Origin: Diogma glabrata
Lineage: Eukaryota > Arthropoda > Insecta > Diptera > Cylindrotomidae
NCBI GenBank assembly: GCA_963693315.1
Contig: OY856188.1
Coordinates: 247,021,666 to 247,085,665 of the forward strand
Reading direction: 5' to 3'
Length of the DNA: 64,000 nt
The notes under the pieces: model-generated
What the model was told of the DNA's origin: nothing
What the model saw: the letters and a program-made list of their open reading frames with translations, nothing else
Databases searched by the model: none
Shown here: positions 55,574 to 64,000 of the stretch, piece by piece
Layout: every line of letters starts with the position of its first letter
Position numbering within the stretch: position 1 is the stretch's first letter
Program-made: the position numbers and the translations under genes

Positions 55574-56441
55574 GTACAAATAACCTTAAGTGTAAAGACA
55601 ATTTTTTTACTTTTTAATTCCGCGATTAATTGTTTTCTTCATGAAATTACACTGTAGTAAGGTAACATAGGTGCAATTCGAAAATTATACGAAATAAATT
55701 AAAAAAAGTATAAGATTTACTCTCATAATTTACCTTCATCTTAACCTTCACCTGGATAAAAGTGATTTTTTTTATTTATGTATTTTTATTGATTTACACA
55801 CAAAACTATTACTGTCGTTTGCTTTTTTAATTGAATTTTTCGTTTTTCATCAAAGAGGAGAATGGATTTAATTGTTGGATTACATAAACTATTTTAATTG
55901 CTTTATGTTTGTATTTAAAATAGTAAATCTTGCTATATATGATCGACTAGACGAGATTTTGTGGATTAATTATGAAGTAAGTAACTAAATGTTTATCTAA
56001 TTTTTATACTTGAGGTTTTAAAAACTCTCCTTCAAGTAAATACTGCGTAGCGCACGACAAAATTTAGTCGATCGCTGTTTGCCAATTACCATACAGACCG
56101 CAAATATCTACAAAACATGCTGGCATTCATAGACGTTCCTCGATTAAGTTCAAACTTTAGTACGGTTCATATTTTGATATTCTCTTCTAGTAGTCAGTCA
56201 ACCCATTCACCACGATGTGCAGCAACACATTTGTTGGAATTTCAAAAAGCATTAGAGATTAGACCCTTGCTAATTTCCAAGGTTTTTCGGTGCTTTAGTT
56301 CCATAAAAAATTGAAAAAGTTGCTGGGAGTAAGTTTAATTTACCTTACCTAAAAATTTTTTGTTAAAATAATTATATTTTTTTTCTCGCTCATAGTCGAC
56401 TCAATAATTGTAAAATATTTCAAAAGCTTGTTTTTTAAGCT

Positions 56442-56514
56442 CGCCGAAACAGGGACTTGAACCCTGGACCCTTGGATTAAAAGTCCAATGCTCTACCGAC
56501 TGAGCTATCTCGGC
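56442..56514 (-). tRNA. tRNA-Lys (anticodon UUU), copy B
   Basis: Same gene as at 37031-37103 within the duplicated block. Here the acceptor strand is GCCGAGA (A-U pair instead of G-U) and position 8 is the canonical U. The anticodon loop CTTTTAA and B box GGTTCAAGTCC are identical. By these bases this copy looks the more canonical of the two. Confidence 0.92.
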
Positions 56515-57394
56515 TTAATACTCTTTTCTTTTTAAGTTACATTTGAAAACATAGATATTACACCTAGTAGCCGTGCATATAAAATATCAACCAATATTAA
56601 AATTGTAAACAACCTTCGTATGTAAATAGAAAAAAATAAAATCATAAACCAAGATTACAAATATGTAATTACTTTAACTTTCTTCATTAACGCAAAATAT
56701 TTCCACTCACCCAAAAATGAAGGTTGTATGTATAAAAAAGTCTTAAGGTGTAGAGACATTACCGGTGATTTTATTAAAATAAAATAAGAACAACCTCGTA
56801 ATTGAACAATCATGACATAATGTTTGATCTTGTTTTTAAAAAGTAATTAGTGAAAAATTCATCTTCAATTTTCATTTCGCGCGAGTATCGGTTATGTGTA
56901 TTGAAAATTTGCATTTATTTTCATAATTTTCCAAGAGAAAAATTACAAACAATTTATCCAAGCTGAGAACCTTTGATATGCATAATTATAGTATCGATGT
57001 CAGTTAGTGTTTGTTCTACTTCTCACTCAACAAAAACTAGCGCTTTAAACAAATTATTTGTTTCGATGGAAAAGAATACGAATTTGAAATAAAATTAAAT
57101 GTTTTAAGAAGAATAGATTAGTTTAGTATAAAGATTACATTGGATGAAAACTAAAATTCAAAACGAAATTTTAATAATTATTGTATATATACTTAAAATC
57201 ATTTAAAAACGATTTATTTAATTTTTTTTTAAATCACATACAAATAATTTTTTCTCTTGTGCAGCGCAACGGCCTCCTATATTGGAATAGAAAAAGTAAA
57301 TAGATAAATAAGTAATTGAACCAAGAAAGTGGTAAAATCTGCTTTTAATATAAATCTGTAAATAAACTTCTTAAAATTCGACAACACAAGTTCA

Positions 57395-57895
57395 GAAATT
57401 AGTGAAGGAACGTATCGAAAAAAAAATTTGCATTTTGAAATTTAATAAAATGAGTTGTCCTAAATTTTAGCGAATGGAATGTCAGCTGTAAGAGGAGCCC
57501 AAAACATGCACAACGCGTTTATGAATGCCAGAATGTTTTGTAGATATTTGCGTTTTGTATGAAAAAGTGGCGATCGCTTAAGTTTTGTCAATGTATGGCC
57601 AGTTTTATGTGGTAAGCGCCTTGTGTTGACTAAGCTCGATTACATGAACATCCAAAGCTTCCTGCTAGCAGCTTTTTCAGTAATTTTTTGAAACAATATC
57701 GAAATATCGAAAAAAAACTTGCAAAAAGACAAGAGATTAGCCTTTACTTTTTGAAATTCAACAAAATGGGTTGTCCCAAATCTTGGCAAACGGTGTGTCA
57801 ACAAGACGAGGAGAAAGAAGAGATCAACATGGATATGTGGCAATAACTTCCAATTCCATAATAAATTATAACACACGAAATTTTTCTACGCCATC
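57395..57895 (+). repeat. Partial units of the ~330-bp repeat, copy B only
   Basis: Segments with AAATGAGTTGTCCTAAATTT, TATGGCCAGTTTTATGTGG and ATGGGTTGTCCCAAATCTTGG are about one and a half units of the repeat that is tandem at 44210-45610. Copy A has unrelated sequence (37995-38115) at this place. Confidence 0.7.
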
Positions 57896-58541
57896 TGGTC
57901 GTATATATGTATATATTTAAAATTTACATAATTGTGAATCAGCCTCACACATATAAAATATGTTTTGCTGAGAGGAATAGAACTGTTACCTGATAAAGAA
58001 TGCTGTCAAATACTTCATCCTAAGTGTGTTTGATCACTTGAACACGCTATTTCTTTAATAAAATATGGTAATATTGCATTGTATAAAAACCACCCGCCAA
58101 ATTTAGATATGAAGAATTTTTGTTTCGCCTTGCCATTATTTTTAGTATTTCAACTAAAAATTCAAGTTAATTAAGTTACTTAATCTGTAAATAATAAATG
58201 GTAAAACAGTGTGTAAATATAATATACTATATACTATACTATAATATACTACGTTATAGTTTGTTGTACCACTACACCTAAAATAAAATAATAACTTATT
58301 AAACCATTACAAAGGCTGTTATATATTTTTGTGATAATTGTGCGAAAGGATATGCTAAAATTAATTAATAGCAGAATTATTAAGGATCAGTTTTAATGTA
58401 AACATCGATGACATCATAGTGTAATTACACTGGTTAACTATACTGCAACGAAAAACACTAGTCATATCCTAATAATAATTTTGAAGGAATAGATCCGGAT
58501 GCAAGATCAGATACTAGTAATATAATTCAAGATACCTGAAA

Positions 58542-59180
58542 TTGGATTTTGCACTTGCACCGAAATACTCAACAGCTAATAATTATTTACCACAGAACAT
58601 GCAGCTCCATCATATATCTGCTCTTCCATATACACCCTTCAGCTCAAAATTGCCACCTGTAAGTTCGGTTGACACACTTCCTTCAGCATCCGTCCCCCAA
58701 ATTAATGCCATTACCCCAAAAGTCCCTCCCTTTAGATCTGATAAACCAGAATTTTGGTTTATCATGATTGAGGGCCAGTTCAACCTGGCCAACATTAAGT
58801 CCCAACAAGCCAAGTAAAGTACCGTTATGTACATGGGGTAATAACGCCGTGTCGTGCTACACTGGTTAGAGACATTATGCTCCAACCAGATACGACTAAC
58901 CCTTATGATAGGCTTAAAAAGGATATTTTAGCCCGCAGTCTTTCAGACCGCTTGCGTAATATGATCCGCGGTATGAAACTGAAGGAAAAATAACTCCCAC
59001 AATTTCTTCGGGCTTCAACTGCTGAATCCAAAGGTCTAGTATCTAAAAAGACGTCGAAAATTATTTGGGAGGATAAACTTCCACAGGCTGTGCGTACCGC
59101 TTTCGCAGCAGTGAAGGCTGACTTACTACAGACTGCTGAGATAGCCGAACAAATTTTGCCACAATGGTTGGCCCTCATCT
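58542..59180 (+). pseudogene. Gypsy-type gag, broken
   Basis: PPFRSDKPEFWFIMIEGQFNLANI is the conserved N-terminal part of gag in this group. After stops, DRLKKDILARSLSDRLRNMI and WEDKLPQAVRTAFAAVKADL are readable up to 59180. A CDPDC cluster near 59460 is the remains of the zinc-binding region. Frames on the opposite strand here are shadows. Confidence 0.7.
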
Positions 59181-59467
59181 AAGCACAGTAGATATTCTAA
59201 CCCCTCCTTATTCTTCCTCCTGCAGCAATAACAAGGTCTGGGCTCTGCGATATCAAGAATTGCGGATCCAGCAGCAAACAGCTGTAAAACTTCTTGCAGC
59301 ATAATTCTTCTCACCCCTTCCCTCGTAGTCGGAACAGATCTAGAGATCGAAACGACAACAACAATTTTCCGCATAATCGCCCTACCCGATATCCCGTGCG
59401 ACCGCGTTCCAAGACACGCATCAAATGTTCGATGATATATGGATAACGCACGCAAATGTGACCCCGA

Positions 59468-59656
59468 TTGCAAATTCTATCGCCCAAATTCTCCATCTCC
59501 AAAAAACTACTATGCTCAACACACAAGGCGGCATGTGATGATAACTTCTCCAAACTCCGTCTTTTGATATTTTATATCAACTACATTCAACAATTCTTGA
59601 TTGACACAGGCGCTGAAATATCAGTTCTCCCCGCAATAAGACAGGAAAACCTCTAG
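59468..59656 (+). pseudogene. Gypsy-type aspartic protease, first part
   Basis: QQFLIDTGAEISVLPA carries the catalytic DTG. The second part, ITIPILGADFLKKYYLLVDVKKRRLVD-like sequence, is in the next frame (59748 onwards). It is very similar in arrangement to the protease at 32422-32832. Confidence 0.75.
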
Positions 59657-59747
59657 AAAATCAGCTTTTACTCTCTACGCTTGTAACGCTACACCCGTTA
59701 GAACCTATGGTAGCAAAACCCTTACTTTAAACATTGGTGTCGGACGT

Positions 59748-60480
59748 GTGTGCTGCCTGACTTTTGTTTTCGCCAATGTCACCATCCCTATTCTTGGAGC
59801 TGATTTCTTGAAAAAGTATTATCTCCTAGTGGACGTTAAAAAACGACGCCTCGTCGATCTTCCTTGTTCACCCTCGCCAAAATCTCCCACATCTCCAACG
59901 CTCTCGCCAACAACCATCAATAATGATACGGTTGATATTAAAATCCAAGATATCCCTAAGGATTTTAAGGGTATTACTACTCCCCATGATCTGGCTAGGC
60001 TGGTCAACGTGACTCACGTTATTGAGTCCTTCCTTTGCTTGTACGTACCGATGATTAGCTCCAAGAAGGAATTCGGCATTATGTTGTCGCAAGGCATTTG
60101 CCGTCAGTCAAACAGCCCTTGGTCTTTTCCTCACAACTTCGTCAAAAAGAAGAACTGCGAATGAAGACCCTTCGATAGCTACCGCTCCCTTAACAATGTC
60201 ACTACTCCTGATAAATATCCAATTCCCCATATTAAGGATTTTTCGCATCAGCTTGATGGATGCAAATTTTTCTCCATAATCGATCTCGTCCGCGCATATC
60301 ATCAAGTTCCTATTGAAGAATGCGATATAGCAAAAACTGCAATATCAACTTAATTCGGAATCTTCTTCATTCGATTGTCCTTCGGATTGCGCATTTCCTT
60401 CTAGGAGACCTGAAATTTGTTTTCATCTACATAGATGACCTCCCTTATTGCTTTTGAAACCTTTGAGGTTTCTTACTACA
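59748..60480 (+). pseudogene. Gypsy-type reverse transcriptase fragments
   Basis: After the end of the protease, the frame shows GIMLSQGICRQSNSPWSFPHNFVKKK. A stop at 60162 and shifts follow, with YRSLNNVTTPDKYPIPHI, FSIIDLVRAYHQVPI (first catalytic Asp) and, near 60422, FIYIDDL (catalytic pair intact). A deletion before YIDD has removed the usual sequence around 60390. Confidence 0.7.
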
Positions 60481-60868
60481 GTTTTTGAACGTCTTTGTGA
60501 CGCAGGCCTCATTATCAACGTTGATAAATGCAATTCAATTCAATTGATTCAACTGGAATCAAACCTTCTGCTGAACATGTAGATATTATTATTCGTTGCG
60601 AACGTCCTGAAACAGTGATGCTACTCCGTCGTTTTCTTGAAATAATAAACTTCTACCACCGATTCATTCCTCGTGCTGGTTGAAATCAAGCCATTCATAA
60701 CAATTTTCTCAAAAGTTCAAAAAATAATGACGAACTCGTCATTCAATGGTCTGAAAACCATTATAGATGCAAGCCTTTGACTTTATTCAAGCCTTCGACT
60801 TATACGAGCGGCAACTCAGTGAGGCAACAACTCTTTCTCACCCCTCACGCTCTACCTAACTTGCCGTA

Positions 60869-61147
60869 ATGGTCGACGCTTCTGACAAGGCACTTGGCAT
60901 GGTGGTTCAACAACAAACTAAGGACTGCTGGACACCTCTTAGTTTCTTCTCTGTGCAACTGAATGCAACACAACAGAAACACAGCGCTTATGATCGTGAA
61001 CTCCTTGTCGCAGAACCCTACCAAAACAAGTCCTTGAAGATTTTATCAGTCAATTCACCAATGATATTCACCACATCTCTGAAAATGATAATGTTGTTGC
61101 CCTCACATTTTCTCGTATCGAGCAAATATCAATTTCCGAAAACATAA
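60869..61147 (+). pseudogene. Gypsy-type RNase H
   Basis: MVDASDKALGMVVQQQ carries the DAS motif and SAYDRELLV the next conserved region. The domain then passes into sequence from further downstream (QFTNDIHHISENDN in another frame), so part of it is deleted. Confidence 0.7.
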
Positions 61148-61437
61148 ACTACGACGAAATTGTTGACGCTCAGTTCAATGATAACGCACTAAAGAAGTTA
61201 GTGGACACTAGTCCCGCACTTCAATTAAGATCCTTTCCAGTATCGTATGACGATTCTAGTGCCAAAACTATTTTATGCGATACCTCTTTTGGTAACCCAA
61301 GACTATTTATTCTAAAACGATTTCGCTAATCTGTTTTCGATAGTCTTCACCATTTATCCTACCCAGAAGTCCACAGTTCTGTCAAACTCCTTACTGAAAT
61401 AGTCATTTGGCCATTCATTAAGAAGGATGTACGACAA

Positions 61438-61760
61438 ATGGCACATAACTGCCTGGCTGGCCAAAAGACAAAGGTCTTTCGCCATAAACAGTCTTCTTTA
61501 GGTAATTATCCATCCACTTATCAAAGATTTTCTATGATTCACATGGACATTATTGGTCCACTTCATACCTCTGAAGACAAACGTTATTGTGTAAGAATTA
61601 ATGACCAATATACTCCATGGCCTGAAGCCATTCCTATCTCGAATATCACAGGTGAGACGAAAGCTTCAGCTCTCTACTCCAATTGATTTGCTCATTTCGG
61701 AGTACCTTTAGTAATCTTCACTGATCAGGGCCCAATTCGAATCCAATCTATTCAGCGAGT
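61438..61760 (+). pseudogene. Gypsy-type integrase core
   Basis: AHNCLAGQKTKVFRHKQSSLG, RFSMIHMDIIGPLHTSEDKRY (first catalytic Asp), WPEAIPISNITGET and, after a stop at 61684, VIFTDQGPIRI-like sequence (second Asp) are conserved integrase motifs. The first cysteine pair of the zinc-binding domain is only half present (NCLAGQ). Confidence 0.75.
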
Positions 61761-61976
61761 TGTCAAAACTTATCAGTTTCGAAAGCAAACTACAAGCTAC
61801 AATCCTAAATATACCGGCTTCATCGAACGTTGGGCGTTACGAACCATTTTCTGTAAAGACTTCAAATACTCACATGCGTCTACCAGGTGAATTCCTTACC
61901 GAGAACTTCACTTTCACTCCTCAATCTGACTTCGTTTCTCAATTAAAAAAATATTTTACTCACCTTCGTCCCTCTA

Positions 61977-62249
61977 TTGCGTCAAGACACACTTCTCCTA
62001 AAGTTCTTGTCTCCTGAGCTCTGGAGTCGTGTTTGCATGTCTTCTTATGGAGTTCGTAAGCCTCAACAACCTCCATACGAAGGTCCCTTTCAAGTCATTA
62101 ACCGCGACGATAAAAATTTGGTCGTTAACCGTAAAGGTCTACGCATTCGAGTTTCCATCGACAGATTAAAACCTTGGTTTAGGGATCAATTTAAAGATGA
62201 TGCCGCTCTAAACTCTCTTTCTTCAAGTATAACAACTCTAGTCGCTTAA
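61977..62249 (+). pseudogene. Gypsy-type pol C-terminal end
   Basis: QPPYEGPFQVINRDDKNLVVNRKGLRIRVSIDRLKPWF is the C-terminal DNA-binding region of Gypsy-type integrases. The frame ends in GCT TAA at 62249, where the TTAA also forms the border of the next element. Confidence 0.75.
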
Positions 62250-62455
62250 CTATCGTTTTTTTTTTAAGAATCGGGCGGAAATTTTCAAAATTATTTTTAC
62301 AAATTTGGTATCAATCGATCGGGCTTGGCCGTCTCCCGAAAACTTTATGAGATTTGGGTGGTAGGATTCAGGGTAGTTCAATAAGTGTTGGTCATTAGTG
62401 TTGATTTCAACATACTTGAGGACGCTCAATCCAACAAAAACAAGTAAAATTTGAA

Positions 62456-62659
62456 ATGGATTCTGCAAACTTATCCAAGCGTGTTGAAAAAATTAAAAGA
62501 CTAAATGTCGTAGAATGTCAGGAAATGCAAAATGTAATGTTAAATGAGCATAAATCAAGCCTCCAGAAACGACAAAGAGATGCAGTAGAAATAAAAGAAC
62601 AACAAAATCAACTCATTGAACTGAAAGAATCGATAACAAACAACGAAAGTAAACGTTGA
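62456..62659 (+). CDS. Small charged coiled-coil frame inside the TTAA element
   Basis: The 67-residue frame is rich in Lys, Glu and Gln (KRVEKIKRLNVVECQEMQNV; KEQQNQLIELKESITNNES) with helical heptad character. In copy B it stops at a TGA after NNESKR. In copy A the same codon is AGA and reading continues RTRSRTKKEILLD before a stop, but there the first half is deleted. No known domain is recognised. It may be a captured host exon or chance. Confidence 0.35.
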   Translation: MDSANLSKRVEKIKRLNVVECQEMQNVMLNEHKSSLQKRQRDAVEIKEQQNQLIELKESITNNESKR

Positions 62660-62809
62660 ACTCGATCTCGAACCAAAAAAGAAGTACTCCTTGATTAGTT
62701 TTTAAATAGAATAGCATTATCATTGAAATTTGAAATCAATCAACAATTTCGTTCAATTTGTAATACATGGTGTTTTTCGTAGTACAAATTTTTTATTGCG
62801 TGGTTCTGC

Positions 62810-63790
62810 GTTTCAACATCGCCATTGGATTCAGCATTCTCGATTCATAGAAAAACCAATATATATTATGTATATTTGAACATTACCCCCAATTTTAAGC
62901 CCAAACCCTTATCCTCTAGTTTCTTCCCTAGAGCCCAAATACTGATTTCAGCACCACCATTGAATTCAGTGCCCTTGATTTATCCAAAATCAATACTCAT
63001 AATATATATGTGAACATTTTCGGCTTTCAGACCCAGACTCCAACCCTCCACCCTTATATTTTTGATCTCAATTTAAAAATCACTATTGGATTCAGCGTCC
63101 TCAAGTATGTTGAAATCAACACTAATGACGACAATTTTGATACTCTTCATGACCAGATCTCCAACCTCTACCCCTTATTGGACTACCCCGAATCCAGTCA
63201 CCTTTTTTATTATCGCCATTGAACTCAGTATCTCTGATTATATTAAAATCGAAATAATGATGATAATTTTGGTACTATACATGAGCAGACCCCCAACCCT
63301 CACCTCTTATTGAACTACCCTGAGTCCGGTCAACATTTTTACCATAACCATTGAACTCAGCATCCTCGATTATGTAAAAATCGATAATAATGACAATAAT
63401 TTCGATGCTTTGCCAAACCGACCCCCCAACCCCCACCTATTATTGGACTACCCTGAGTCCGGCCCCAATTTTTATTATCATAATTGAACGCAGCATCCTC
63501 GATTATGTTAAAATTGATAACGATGACGATAATTTCGATATCTTTTATAACCGATCCCCAACCCCCACCCCTTATTGAACTACCCTTTTTAACCTGAGTC
63601 CGGTCAACATTTTTACCATCACCATTGAACTCAGCGTTCTCGATTTTGTAAAAATCGATAATAATGACAATAATTTCGATACTTTGTATAACCGAACCCC
63701 CAACCTCCACCCCCTTTTGGACTACCCCAAGCCCGGCTCCTAATTTCATTATCATCATTGAACTCAGCATCCCCGATTATATTGAAATCG
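62810..63790 (+). repeat. Tandem array, ~133-bp unit (copy B)
   Basis: It follows 42740-43790 unit by unit (landmarks near 62825, 62957, 63088, 63217, 63349, 63484, 63624 and 63756). The same number of units in both copies shows that the array has not changed since they separated. Confidence 0.9.
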
Positions 63791-64000
63791 ACACCAAACA
63801 TGACATGCCAAAAAAATATTTTTTTCTACGATAAGGGTACCCCATTGGGAGTAAAAAATGGTTATGTCACCGATCAGGGGGTAATATGGGAGATTCTATT
63901 TATTATGAAATTCTGATTCTAACAATACGCCACATGACATATTTAACTCATTTAATGTTTCAACCCTCCCCACGGAATTGATTGGAGGTAGGGGTGCAAA

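Larger units (their letters stand above)
55574..58163. repeat. Duplicated block, copy B (first part)
   Basis: It begins, directly after the gap, with GTACAAATAACCTTAAGTG and follows 36231-38364 in order and orientation. Beyond 58163 the copies part: copy A has LINE-derived sequence, copy B continues and meets A again near 42386 (B 58250). Confidence 0.9.
58356..62249 (+). mobile_element. Gypsy-type LTR retrotransposon, degraded
   Basis: gag, protease, reverse transcriptase, RNase H and integrase follow in order on the plus strand, in many short frames. Flanking LTRs are not identified. The element, with the start of the next one, is missing from copy A (junction 42493/42494), giving a 4,212-bp presence/absence difference. 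Confidence 0.8.
62250..64000. mobile_element. TTAA-flanked inverted-repeat element (copy B, runs off the window)
   Basis: The left terminal inverted repeat starts CTATCG after TTAA (62246-62249) and matches the inverse of 44090-44202 for about 130 bp (TTAAGAATCGGGC, CTTGGCCGTCTCCC, AACTTTATGA). The body has one inverted ~133-bp unit, a short coding frame and the ~133-bp array. Projecting from copy A, the right end should lie about 270 bp beyond the window, giving an element near 2 kb. TTAA target choice suggests the piggyBac group, but the ends do not start CCC and no transposase is present. Confidence 0.6.

Noticed and set aside
55199..55657. Frames of unknown residues around the N run
   Set aside because: They are artefacts of reading through the assembly gap.

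Overview
The window looks like AT-rich intergenic and intronic DNA from an insect, probably a dipteran. The basis is very short introns (59 and 101 bp), an animal-type tRNA-Lys(UUU), a PDZ-RING gene of arthropod type and a repeat content dominated by Jockey/CR1, RTE and I-type LINEs and Gypsy-type LTR elements. No bacterial features are present. The species call is inference.

Host genes are few and all on the minus strand. (1) A split gene for a PDZ + SIAH-like RING protein has four recognisable coding exons (36091-35876, 35720-35652, 25396-24499, 24439-24102), joined in phase into 507 residues. Its 10.3-kb second intron is filled with transposons. (2) The last two coding exons of a lipocalin-like secreted protein lie at 47116-46960 and 46858-46678. 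(3) Two tRNA-Lys copies lie at 37031-37103 and 56442-56514. (4) A 60-residue secreted-peptide candidate at 12280-12462, with a TATA box and poly(A) signal, is speculative.

The rest is a nest of mobile elements. 0.5-5.6 kb holds a nearly complete Jockey/CR1-like LINE on the minus strand. Short internally deleted derivatives of it recur at 0.5, 22, 26.3 and 38.5 kb. 7.4-10.8 kb holds an RTE-type LINE that runs at its 3' side straight into about 1 kb of a 9-bp repeat. 13.2-17.9 kb is a foldback element whose arms are each built of about nine ~145-bp units; its left arm is split by a 1,960-bp insertion. 18.8-23 kb and 27.7-30.8 kb are I-type LINEs with RNase H; the second is split by a 1,474-bp hAT-like element with an 8-bp target duplication. 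31.4-34.9 kb and 58.4-62.2 kb are broken Gypsy-type elements. 40.5-42.4 kb and 49.7-54.7 kb are RTE-type LINEs of one family, the second split by a 3.3-kb insertion carrying a 239-bp-arm hairpin. 44.2-45.6 kb and 47.7-49.6 kb are tandem repeats.

A run of exactly 200 N lies at 55374-55573. The sequence after it (55574-64000) repeats 36231-43930 nearly base for base, tRNA included, with large presence/absence differences. This is either a ~20-kb tandem duplication or, more likely, the second haplotype placed next to the first by the assembler. Comparing the two copies dates several insertions and deletions.
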